DNA of 64,000 bases, taken from Arenibacter sp. ARW7G5Y1. GTDB taxonomy: Bacteria; Bacteroidota; Bacteroidia; Flavobacteriales; Flavobacteriaceae. Of the stretch, positions 58,901 through 64,000 are shown piece by piece. Positions within the stretch are counted from its first letter, which is position 1; the number at the start of each line of letters is the position of its first letter. A model generated the notes under the pieces. That model made no database searches. It was not told the DNA's origin and saw nothing but the letters and a program-made list of their open reading frames with translations. The stretch lies in assembly GCF_003201775.1 (NCBI RefSeq), contig NZ_QJJZ01000006.1:175235-239234 (forward strand), read 5' to 3'. The translations under genes were made by a program, and so were the position numbers.

Positions 58901-61900
58901 AAACCCAGAATGGCATCTTCAGGATGGCGGAATTGGTTCTCCCCCATACACCTATAATTTTACAGGTTTAAATCCGGGTGTTACCTACACCTTTATCGTT
59001 TATGATTCGGATACAGGGTGTGAATATATACAAGAGGCTACCGCTCCTGTAACAACTAATTCTACTTTAACTTCAGTAATAGACGCAACCACTAATGTTA
59101 GTTGTTTTGGTGAAGTGGATGGGTCAGTAGACTTTACTATTAGTGGATATACTGCCACACAAGTAGATTACGAGATTTTTACCTTTGTCACCAACACCAC
59201 CACTGGTATAACCGGAAGCGCCACTGGACTCTTAGGAACTCCATATCCAGATTCACTGGAAGGCTTGGTGCCAGGTGAATATTACATACTCTTTACAGAA
59301 GTAGACGGAAGCAATCCGGGATGTGTCAACGCATCGGATCCCTTTGTGATTGAACAGTCTCCAGCACTATTGGAGATAACGGCCACTTCCACGAATGATA
59401 ATTGTGTACCCAATGCAGGTACCATAACCGCCAATGCACGTTACGGCAAGGCCCCTTATCTGTTCCAATTGGAGTTGGCCTCGGTATCAGGCCCTGACGC
59501 TGACACATGGACAGGAACCAATACTACTGGATTTTTCAATGCCAATGCAGAAGATTATATTGTATATGTTAAGGATGCCAATGATTGTATAAAATCGGCT
59601 GCAGTAACTATTGCGGAAGATCCAACCCCGGTCATTAGTTTGAACGTGCCGGATCAATGTGCTACAACCGAAGGTAATTTTACCATAGAAGTTACCTTGG
59701 CCACTCCTGGCATACAACCGTATTTCCTAAGTTTGGATGGAGGCGCATTTCAGGCAGTGACTTTTTCCGGAGGAGCTCCAAACACATTTGACTTCACTGG
59801 ATTGAGCTCAGGAAACCATACTGTAGAAATAAGGGATGCCAATGGTTGTGGCAATAGTGAAAATATAGACATCTATACCCCAACTTCTTTATCGGCCGAA
59901 ATAACGGTTACCCCATCATGTAATGCCATAATGCAGGACGATGGCGAGATTAAAGTAATTGCTTATGGCGGTTCATTATTCAACTATAGGTATGAGCTTA
60001 GGGATACCTCGGACAATATTATTAGAGCAAAGCAGGTTTCGGATACTTTCAGTAACCTTGCCCCTGGAACTTATAGAATATATGTGTATGACAATGTAGC
60101 TACAGGTTGTGACGCCTTTATAGATATAACTTTGGATGTTCCAACAGCCGTTGTTGCTGCCATTGGGGAAATAAACGATATAAGTTGCCATGGTGCCAGT
60201 GATGGTTCCATAGTGGTAAACTTGGACCCTAGTATGGACAATCCGCCTTACAACTATCAATTGTGGGATGCAGCAGGTACAACTGCAATTACAGCGTTGC
60301 CACAGTCCTCAAATGTATTTACAGGATTGGATGAGGGCGATTATATTGTCCGAATCAGATCATCCTTATTCTGTAAAATTGATATTCCATTCACCATTAA
60401 CGAGCCTAGTGAATTAGTGGCTAACGCAACGGCCATCGATTTTGCCTGTGCCCCGGATAATTCAGTAGCCCAATCCGTAATAACAGCAGATATTCCAACC
60501 ACTGGAACTGCACCTTATACGTATAGTATAGACGGAATAAATTTCTTTTCTACCAATACATTTAACATTAGCGATACTGGTGTAGTACAAAACTTTACAG
60601 TTACCGTTAGGGATAGCAACGGATGTACCGATACAGATAACGTAACTATAAATCCACTACCTACCATCACGGATGTGTCGGTTACGCAGATCACGGAAAT
60701 TACCTGTAACAATGATGAGGTGGCCAGGGTGACCGTGACAGGAGGATCGGGCGACTTCAGCTTTGAGCTCTTGCCAACGGGAAGTGCCGCCGTACAGGCA
60801 CCTGGTGCAGCGACCTATACGGCCGACTTCAACCTTGACGCCCCCGGGGACTATACCTTTAGGGTGACCGACAACGTGACCGGGTGTTATTTCACCACAG
60901 CTCCCTATAATATTGCTCCATACGACATTATAGAAGTGGTGGCCACGGCCGTTACCCCGGTGACCTGTTATGGGGACTCCAATGGGGAATTGCAGATCCA
61001 GGTGAACAACTATCTGGGCGATTACGATTATCAGGTATTCGAGTCTGGCGGAACCAACGTTACAGGCATTATCGGCACCGATACATCCACCAACCCTAGA
61101 ACCATATCCGGATTGCCCGCAGGGAACTTCTATGTGGTACTTACCGCTACGGATACCCCCTTCTGCGATGATACCACGAACACCGTGACCATTGCATCGC
61201 CAGCAGCGGACCTGGACCTGACACTGACCAAGAATATCAACGCCAACTGTAACATCGGTGCCCAGGTGACCGTCAACGCCACTGGCGGGAACGGCGGGTA
61301 TACCTATGCCTTCGTACAGGACGGGGATTCTCCCCTTGGAAACTATACCCCAAGTGCAAGTGACATACTCGATCCTGCCACCAACCTTAACTGGGACGTT
61401 TGGGTGAAGGATGCCAAGGACTGTACCTATAAGATCGATGTGGTTATAGCCGAGGATCCCATGCCCACGGTAAGCCTTCCGGCCTATGCCGACGACCAGT
61501 GTACCTCCAACGGAACATCCTATACATTTACCGCGACCGGTACAGGGGTAGCACCATTAAAATACAGCATCGGAAACGGATTCCAGAGCAGCGGCATTTT
61601 TACCGTGTCCGCTCCGGGAACCTATACCGTCACCGTTCGTGACGCCAACGGATGTACCGTTACCGATACCATTGACATACTGCCCCCACTGGCAGCAGCA
61701 GCAGTGGCCACCACTCAGCCATCATGTCCCGTGGACGACGGCGTGATCACCATCACCGCAAGCGGGGGGGCCGGGCCAGGTAACTACGAGTACGACCTAT
61801 TGGACAATGGGGGGACCAGTGTTATCGGGGGAGTCCCACAGGCCTCCAACGTTTTCAATGGACTGGCGCCAGGAAACTATACCGCCGTGGTATACGATAC

Positions 61901-64000
61901 CTCCGGATCCAATTGTGATGCACAGGTGCCCGTTGCCCTGGAAACGCCCACTCCGGTAATATTCACCTATAACAAAGAGGACGTATCCTGTAACGGGGGA
62001 GCGGACGGTTCCATCCAGATAATCCTGGATGCCTCCAACGACAACCCGCCATATACCTTTACCATCGACGACGGTACAAACCCGACAACCACACAGAACG
62101 GAAGCCTTTTCACTGGCCTGACCGCAGGTACATACGACATTACCGTTACCTCGGATAGGGGTTGCTTTACCTTGCAGACCGTAACCATTGATGAACCCAA
62201 TGCACTAAATGCTGCTATCACCGATGTAACCGATTTCGCCTGTAATATGAGTAATGGTGTAGAATCCGCTTCTATAGAAGTTACCATAACTGCTGGTACA
62301 GGCACACCTTCATATACCTACAGTGTTAATGGTGGTGCCTTTATACCCATAGGCGGGGAAGTATTCACTTATATTGTTACTACCGCCGGTAATTATGATA
62401 TTATTGTAAAAGATAGTAATGGTTGTACATTTACCATTCCAACACAAACTATAAATCCATTACCTACCATCACGGATGTGTCCGTTACGCAGATCACGGA
62501 AATTACCTGTAACAATGATGAGGTGGCCAGGGTGACCGTGACAGGAGGATCGGGCGACTTCAGCTTTGAGCTCTTGCCAACGGGAAGTGCCGCCGTACAG
62601 GCACCTGGTGCAGCGACCTATACGGCCGACTTCAACCTTGACGCCCCCGGGGACTATACCTTTAGGGTGACCGACAACGTGACCGGGTGTTATTTCACCA
62701 CAGCTCCCTATAATATTGCTCCATACGACATTATAGAAGTGGTGGCCACGGCCGTTACCCCGGTGACCTGTTATGGGGACTCCAATGGGGAATTGCAGAT
62801 CCAGGTGAACAACTATCTGGGCGATTACGATTATCAGGTATTCGAGTCTGGCGGAACCAACGTTACAGGCATTATCGGCACCGATACATCCACCAACCCT
62901 AGAACCATATCCGGATTGCCCGCAGGGAACTTCTATGTGGTACTTACCGCTACGGATACCCCCTTCTGCGATGATACCACGAACACCGTGACCATTGCAT
63001 CGCCAGCAGCGGACCTGGACCTGACACTGACCAAGAATATCAACGCCAACTGTAACATCGGTGCCCAGGTGACCGTCAACGCCACTGGCGGGAACGGCGG
63101 GTATACCTATGCCTTCGTACAGGACGGGGATTCTCCCCTTGGAAACTATACCCCAAGTGCAAGTGACATACTCGATCCTGCCACCAACCTTAACTGGGAC
63201 GTTTGGGTGAAGGATGCCAAGGACTGTACCTATAAGATCGATGTGGTTATAGCCGAGGATCCCATGCCCACGGTAAGCCTTCCGGCCTATGCCGACGACC
63301 AGTGTACCTCCAACGGAACATCCTATACATTTACCGCGACCGGTACAGGGGTAGCACCATTAAAATACAGCATCGGAAACGGATTCCAGAGCAGCGGCAT
63401 TTTTACCGTGTCCGCTCCGGGAACCTATACCGTCACCGTTCGTGACGCCAACGGATGTACCGTTACCGATACCATTGACATACTGCCCCCACTGGCAGCA
63501 GCAGCAGTGGCCACCACTCAGCCATCATGTCCCGTGGACGACGGCGTGATCACCATCACCGCAAGCGGGGGGGCCGGGCCAGGTAACTACGAGTACGACC
63601 TATTGGACAATGGGGGGACCAGTGTTATCGGGGGAGTCCCACAGGCCTCCAACGTTTTCAATGGACTGGCGCCAGGAAACTATACCGCCGTGGTATACGA
63701 TACCTCCGGATCCAATTGTGATGCACAGGTGCCCGTTGCCCTGGAAACGCCCACTCCGGTAATATTCACCTATAACAAAGAGGACGTATCCTGTAACGGG
63801 GGAGCGGACGGTTCCATCCAGATAATCCTGGATGCCTCCAACGACAACCCGCCATATACCTTTACCATCGACGACGGTACAAACCCGACAACCACACAGA
63901 ACGGAAGCCTTTTCACTGGCCTGACCGCAGGTACATACGACATTACCGTTACCTCGGATAGGGGTTGCTTTACCTTGCAGACCGTAACCATTGATGAACC
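49971..64000 (+). CDS. giant SprB-like T9SS adhesin (3' truncated by the window end)
   Basis: An uninterrupted frame of at least 4,676 codons from ATG 49971 to the window end. A signal peptide (1-25, ending FFSAYSQ) precedes a large N-terminal domain ([24 protein letters not shown]). A DUF11-like domain (about 390-498, [11 protein letters not shown]...[20 protein letters not shown]) and Ig-like modules follow. From about residue 860 it consists of SprB-type repeats, each with Cys, GG-x-PY-x-Y, L-x-[AP]-G-x-Y and V-x-D-x-x-G-C. SprB is the cell-surface gliding adhesin of flavobacteria. The missing end should carry a T9SS sorting domain. Two families of long internal repeats are listed separately. 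Its neighbour is a SprF-like gene, which supports the role. Confidence 0.9.
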   Translation, partial: MGSKNTKKLLLAYFLLLGFFSAYSQVKNNFDVRYENELRGDITFIANNIVNRHVDGYNRREWVRTGRWSGYWRDVWVPAITTDEPYDATGNSSDYNDDLDMQYIDIDGDPTTFSSSSAVLTVPNPDCAKVRYAGLYWSAVFKEDDRTGFDQLKFKIPGGAYQDLTADEILFDGAGDADFGYYSPYACYKDVTAIVSGMANPNGEYFAANIRASSGSSISGGVSGGWKMVVVYEDPNLPGKYITTFDGYAGIKSGETVDIPVNGFTTLPAPFPVIAQLGVATLEGDNRISGDGLSFKANSNPSFTALGNTVNPTNNFFNSNITRANAIVTDRTPNSINTLGWDVDFFNINNPLNGVIPNNETGAVFRASSSQDKYDIFFTSFDVEIIEPIINLIKRVEDIAGNDITGQGVNLGQTLDYVLEFQNVGNDSADNYTIKDVLPVNVTLDEGSFTLPTGVTYTFDPSTRTVLFNIPNNLVEKNDPQYAIRMRVKVAENCYDFIDACSDLIQNLAYSTYRGVLNSNQISDDPSVTDFDNCGFVTPGATNFLLDDLEDCNFTRTVQLCGDQVLLDAGNGFDEYIWYKDENGNQELDASDTLITDGDSDNDPSTFMVNAVGTYIVDKIVADPCKGFKEILVVERFGTTQTNPIVDFFNNSNNDADPTNDVQGEIVNCSVDGSPLPKIFLCGVNDTQLIQVNITDAQSMVWEQLVEGSCTDAGDDCGNKNATCTWNQVATGSSFTANAAGKFRLVINYQNGCFSRFYFNVFQNNLDVQYNANDIICTTPGNITITNLGLGYGYQLYDVANNTIVVPYSANNGPSFTINTNGAYRVGIMQLDNNTGEPIDGSCEFSTPDIGIRDRDFRVDITSTPANCNDLGNINLQALNVEANYEYEIRIDDGSNGGQGTLLDNETAQPDNNHTFENLNPGDYIIITRTDDGCLDSQNVTVTRIPDPSLTATTTANIGCEDGIITLTTTGGFPNPAYNYAIWSKNGVPLYASVAAIPPSAYQNDANFTFSVGEEGDYGFVVVDGNNCIAFSNIATITIAPSVEYTTTITDESCFGADDGSISVNVTNTNGYTLSYTLTYPDNSFDINPSGTFTDLTQGDYSLTISQTKGSVSCDYIEDFTIGGPTEGISGDAVLTQDYTCLQEGTIEVQNVTGGSAPYSYSIDGVNFVSGPGAETFSNLTNGTYTITIRDATLCTFVTNSVVIDPLDEPTDLTFTSTAPNCPTQTSNVTVTAVNGIDPLTIEIIAPSAIASNSIAGKTATFNNLAPDTYTFRVTDSKGCSYDETYTISPVDPIQVVGTLVNNVLCQGSSDGAIDFEITDFSTTYSYSVNGATAITGQSASTINLTGLSAGDYTIVITDETTNCTDTNTITVSEPVNPLSFTFSVSPLTCSTDGSVTITTTGGWGGYSYELEQPDNSVLGPQGSNAFSALDQTGTYTISVSDAGGCTITDTFDLLTPANPTATLDATTNLCYVPGTGVSLTATAAGGIAPYTYSLNGAPAQNGNVFNNLGPGAYSVVVRDAYGCNVTTNTVNIESQLTVSNVITKELDCSASPDAIIDITINGGYAAYSYQINGGASTAIVGNTISYSTAVDGSFTFLITDNEGCTAQTTVVVDPITNPVATNNITDPNCDSAANGSVEIVIDPNFGTAPYQVNFNGAGFSNQTTYSGLASGTYNYVVQDSKGCTFNGSAALTAPNAITANAVLTQPYTCLQTASIQVQNITGGTPGYTYSIDGINFVAGDTFTGLTDGDYTITVRDASGCTFATLPVNVPALDPPTDITFISTAANCPSETSNVTLTAIGGSGAITYEIIAPAASAATNATGVFNNLVPDTYTFRVTDAKGCSYNESYTVNPVVKIDALGTLTQNVSCQGSADGAIQYNVSGFSGNYSFTITGPTAIAAQSGITTNPLNFSGLLAGDYTITVTDDTTNCTDTATVTVNEPADPLAFTFELGPLTCATDGSVTISATDGWGGYSYQIEQPDTVVLGPQGSNTFSSLNQNGTYIISVTDAGGCTVTDTFDIVAPANPTATLAATTNLCYIPGTGVSLTATAAGGIAPYTYSLNGAPAQNGNVFNNLGPGAYSVVVLDAYGCNVTTNTITVEQQLSVASNITKELDCTASPDAIIAITINGGYPDYSYRVKVDAAPYSAPTALGATVTNFNYTATTAGTYVFEITDSEGCTVQTTDITIEPTINPQASETVTDVSCNGSSDGVVEIVVDTDFGTAPYLINFDGGGLSSNTSYSGLAAGTYFYTVQDAKECTVTNSVTVGEPAAITFDAVIIQEYTCLQDASVEAQNVIGGTSPYTYSIDGTNFGTNSFTGLKDGNYTLTVKDDNGCTATRPITIDPLTPPTDISFSATAANCPAETSNITLTPTGGSGTITYEIIAPAASAATNATGIFNNLVPDTYTFRVTDAKGCSYDENYTLNPVTKINVLGTLTQNVSCQGSADGAIQYNVSGFAGNYSFTVTGPTAIAPQSGITTNPLNFSGLLAGDYTITVTDDTTNCTDTATVTVNEPADPLAFTFTLSPLTCVTDGSVSISATDGWGGYTYQITEPDTNVKGPQANNVFNELNQLGTYTISVTDAGGCTVTDTFDIVTPTNPVASIDIAASSLCYTSTGLATIVVNASSGLAPYYYSLNTGPTQTSNTFVDLTPATYDFNVIDSNGCTDTVQFTIEPELTANAVLTKDLDCSVSPNAEINVAVNGGYPGYTYEAAYNGGAYAAYAGGFPYTTPNAGTYRFRVTDSQGCTAESNIITVTAADLPAFTSVTPTHVLCNGDNTGSLDIIVDTSVGVAPYTITIVETGSGTNYGSQTTGLPAGDYEITLTDDNECAVTTTQTITEPTAINANISHTNLSCSASTNVLGTITVNASGGTSTYIYEINNNDYSYTDSYDTSSGTNDHTFTGLNFGDYTVRVIDDNGCESITTVTITTGPDVLITTSPTPGCAPGTGEMLVEAAASNGTLGTGTFYFAIYPATTWTAANPEWHLQDGGIGSPPYTYNFTGLNPGVTYTFIVYDSDTGCEYIQEATAPVTTNSTLTSVIDATTNVSCFGEVDGSVDFTISGYTATQVDYEIFTFVTNTTTGITGSATGLLGTPYPDSLEGLVPGEYYILFTEVDGSNPGCVNASDPFVIEQSPALLEITATSTNDNCVPNAGTITANARYGKAPYLFQLELASVSGPDADTWTGTNTTGFFNANAEDYIVYVKDANDCIKSAAVTIAEDPTPVISLNVPDQCATTEGNFTIEVTLATPGIQPYFLSLDGGAFQAVTFSGGAPNTFDFTGLSSGNHTVEIRDANGCGNSENIDIYTPTSLSAEITVTPSCNAIMQDDGEIKVIAYGGSLFNYRYELRDTSDNIIRAKQVSDTFSNLAPGTYRIYVYDNVATGCDAFIDITLDVPTAVVAAIGEINDISCHGASDGSIVVNLDPSMDNPPYNYQLWDAAGTTAITALPQSSNVFTGLDEGDYIVRIRSSLFCKIDIPFTINEPSELVANATAIDFACAPDNSVAQSVITADIPTTGTAPYTYSIDGINFFSTNTFNISDTGVVQNFTVTVRDSNGCTDTDNVTINPLPTITDVSVTQITEITCNNDEVARVTVTGGSGDFSFELLPTGSAAVQAPGAATYTADFNLDAPGDYTFRVTDNVTGCYFTTAPYNIAPYDIIEVVATAVTPVTCYGDSNGELQIQVNNYLGDYDYQVFESGGTNVTGIIGTDTSTNPRTISGLPAGNFYVVLTATDTPFCDDTTNTVTIASPAADLDLTLTKNINANCNIGAQVTVNATGGNGGYTYAFVQDGDSPLGNYTPSASDILDPATNLNWDVWVKDAKDCTYKIDVVIAEDPMPTVSLPAYADDQCTSNGTSYTFTATGTGVAPLKYSIGNGFQSSGIFTVSAPGTYTVTVRDANGCTVTDTIDILPPLAAAAVATTQPSCPVDDGVITITASGGAGPGNYEYDLLDNGGTSVIGGVPQASNVFNGLAPGNYTAVVYDTSGSNCDAQVPVALETPTPVIFTYNKEDVSCNGGADGSIQIILDASNDNPPYTFTIDDGTNPTTTQNGSLFTGLTAGTYDITVTSDRGCFTLQTVTIDEPNALNAAITDVTDFACNMSNGVESASIEVTITAGTGTPSYTYSVNGGAFIPIGGEVFTYIVTTAGNYDIIVKDSNGCTFTIPTQTINPLPTITDVSVTQITEITCNNDEVARVTVTGGSGDFSFELLPTGSAAVQAPGAATYTADFNLDAPGDYTFRVTDNVTGCYFTTAPYNIAPYDIIEVVATAVTPVTCYGDSNGELQIQVNNYLGDYDYQVFESGGTNVTGIIGTDTSTNPRTISGLPAGNFYVVLTATDTPFCDDTTNTVTIASPAADLDLTLTKNINANCNIGAQVTVNATGGNGGYTYAFVQDGDSPLGNYTPSASDILDPATNLNWDVWVKDAKDCTYKIDVVIAEDPMPTVSLPAYADDQCTSNGTSYTFTATGTGVAPLKYSIGNGFQSSGIFTVSAPGTYTVTVRDANGCTVTDTIDILPPLAAAAVATTQPSCPVDDGVITITASGGAGPGNYEYDLLDNGGTSVIGGVPQASNVFNGLAPGNYTAVVYDTSGSNCDAQVPVALETPTPVIFTYNKEDVSCNGGADGSIQIILDASNDNPPYTFTIDDGTNPTTTQNGSLFTGLTAGTYDITVTSDRGCFTLQTVTIDE
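53367..57800 (+). repeat. three diverged tandem copies of a ~1.7-kb unit within the adhesin gene
   Basis: Units begin near 53367, 55074 and 56796 (offsets 1707 and 1722 nt, whole codons); the third copy fades after about 57800. Stretches such as [20 protein letters not shown] (54430 and 56128 regions) are identical in protein, with many silent changes in DNA. These are older duplications than the one at 60645. Confidence 0.82.
60645..64000 (+). repeat. near-perfect 1803-bp tandem duplication within the adhesin gene
   Basis: Sequence from about 60645 recurs from about 62448 with a constant offset of 1803 nt (601 codons), to the window end. By eye only scattered differences are seen, such as G/C at 60680 against 62483; the compared part is about 1.55 kb. 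The second copy is cut by the window, so more copies may follow. The unit is richer in G+C than the sequence before it (for example 38 of 60 in 61741-61800 against 22 of 60 in 56221-56280). Confidence 0.95.

Noticed and set aside
50663..63991. Many minus-strand open frames of 60-170 codons in the adhesin region
   Set aside because: They lie antisense to one continuous plus-strand frame of SprB-type repeats, have low-complexity translations without family motifs, and recur with the repeats (for example the same frame 1803 nt apart).
60645..64000. Long repeats as a CRISPR array or insertion sequence
   Set aside because: The unit is 1.8 kb, in frame and coding, with no spacers, terminal inverted repeats or transposase.

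Overview
The window looks like a chromosomal segment of a marine-type member of the Flavobacteriaceae (Bacteroidota). The evidence is the AT-rich coding sequence, the -7 boxes of the form TAnnTTTG with no Shine-Dalgarno signals, a type IX secretion (T9SS) sorting domain, a PorP/SprF-family protein with a giant SprB-like adhesin, and several small membrane families that I know only from flavobacteria. No rRNA, tRNA, insertion sequence, prophage or CRISPR array was seen.

Layout. (1) 1-19603, plus strand: a surface polysaccharide locus. It holds a Wzz-like protein, the dTDP-L-rhamnose operon rfbBACD, an AlgI/AlgJ-type O-acetylation pair, a nonulosonic acid module (a NeuB-like/cytidylyltransferase fusion, NeuB and a KdsC-like phosphatase), a flippase, a polymerase, a ligase-like protein, three glycosyltransferases and a small lipoprotein. 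The middle (about 8-18.5 kb) is visibly more AT-rich than its flanks, as expected of a swapped-in serotype cassette. The locus continues at 19842-22229 with the priming phosphosugar transferase and a UDP-glucuronate decarboxylase. (2) 22277-26991: purD, two small membrane families, a cluster of extragenic palindromes, then DUF4254 and a heptosyltransferase-type GT9. (3) 27056-30294, minus strand: a TetR regulator and three arsenosugar-type genes (ArsS radical SAM, AhpD-like, DUF2064). (4) 30936-38959, minus strand: an OmpH-like lipoprotein, a methyltransferase, and the operon DUF4175-ybeY-mnmG. mnmG is bracketed by two perfect parS-like palindromes, which suggests an origin-proximal position. 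(5) 39070-44654: gltX, an SPFH protein, a three-gene stress/membrane operon and glnS. (6) 44906-64000, plus strand: a T9SS-sorted Ig-like protein, a SprF-like protein with two SPOR-like repeats, and a SprB-like adhesin gene open for more than 14 kb that runs off the window.

How the genes fit together. Region 1 has almost every part of a Wzx/Wzy pathway: nucleotide-sugar supply (dTDP-rhamnose, a CMP-nonulosonate, UDP-xylose), priming, assembly, export, polymerisation, chain-length control and acetylation. Regions 5 and 6 supply T9SS surface adhesion or gliding machinery. The most notable points are the fused NeuB/NeuA-like enzyme with a TTG start beside a possible KDN-type pathway, the AlgJ N-terminal domain repeated as a free lipoprotein, the parS pair around mnmG with one site inside the end of ybeY, a 43-nt palindrome inside a glycosyltransferase gene, and an almost perfect GC-rich 1803-bp tandem duplication inside the adhesin gene. 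All calls come from reading the sequence and from remembered family features; no database search was run.
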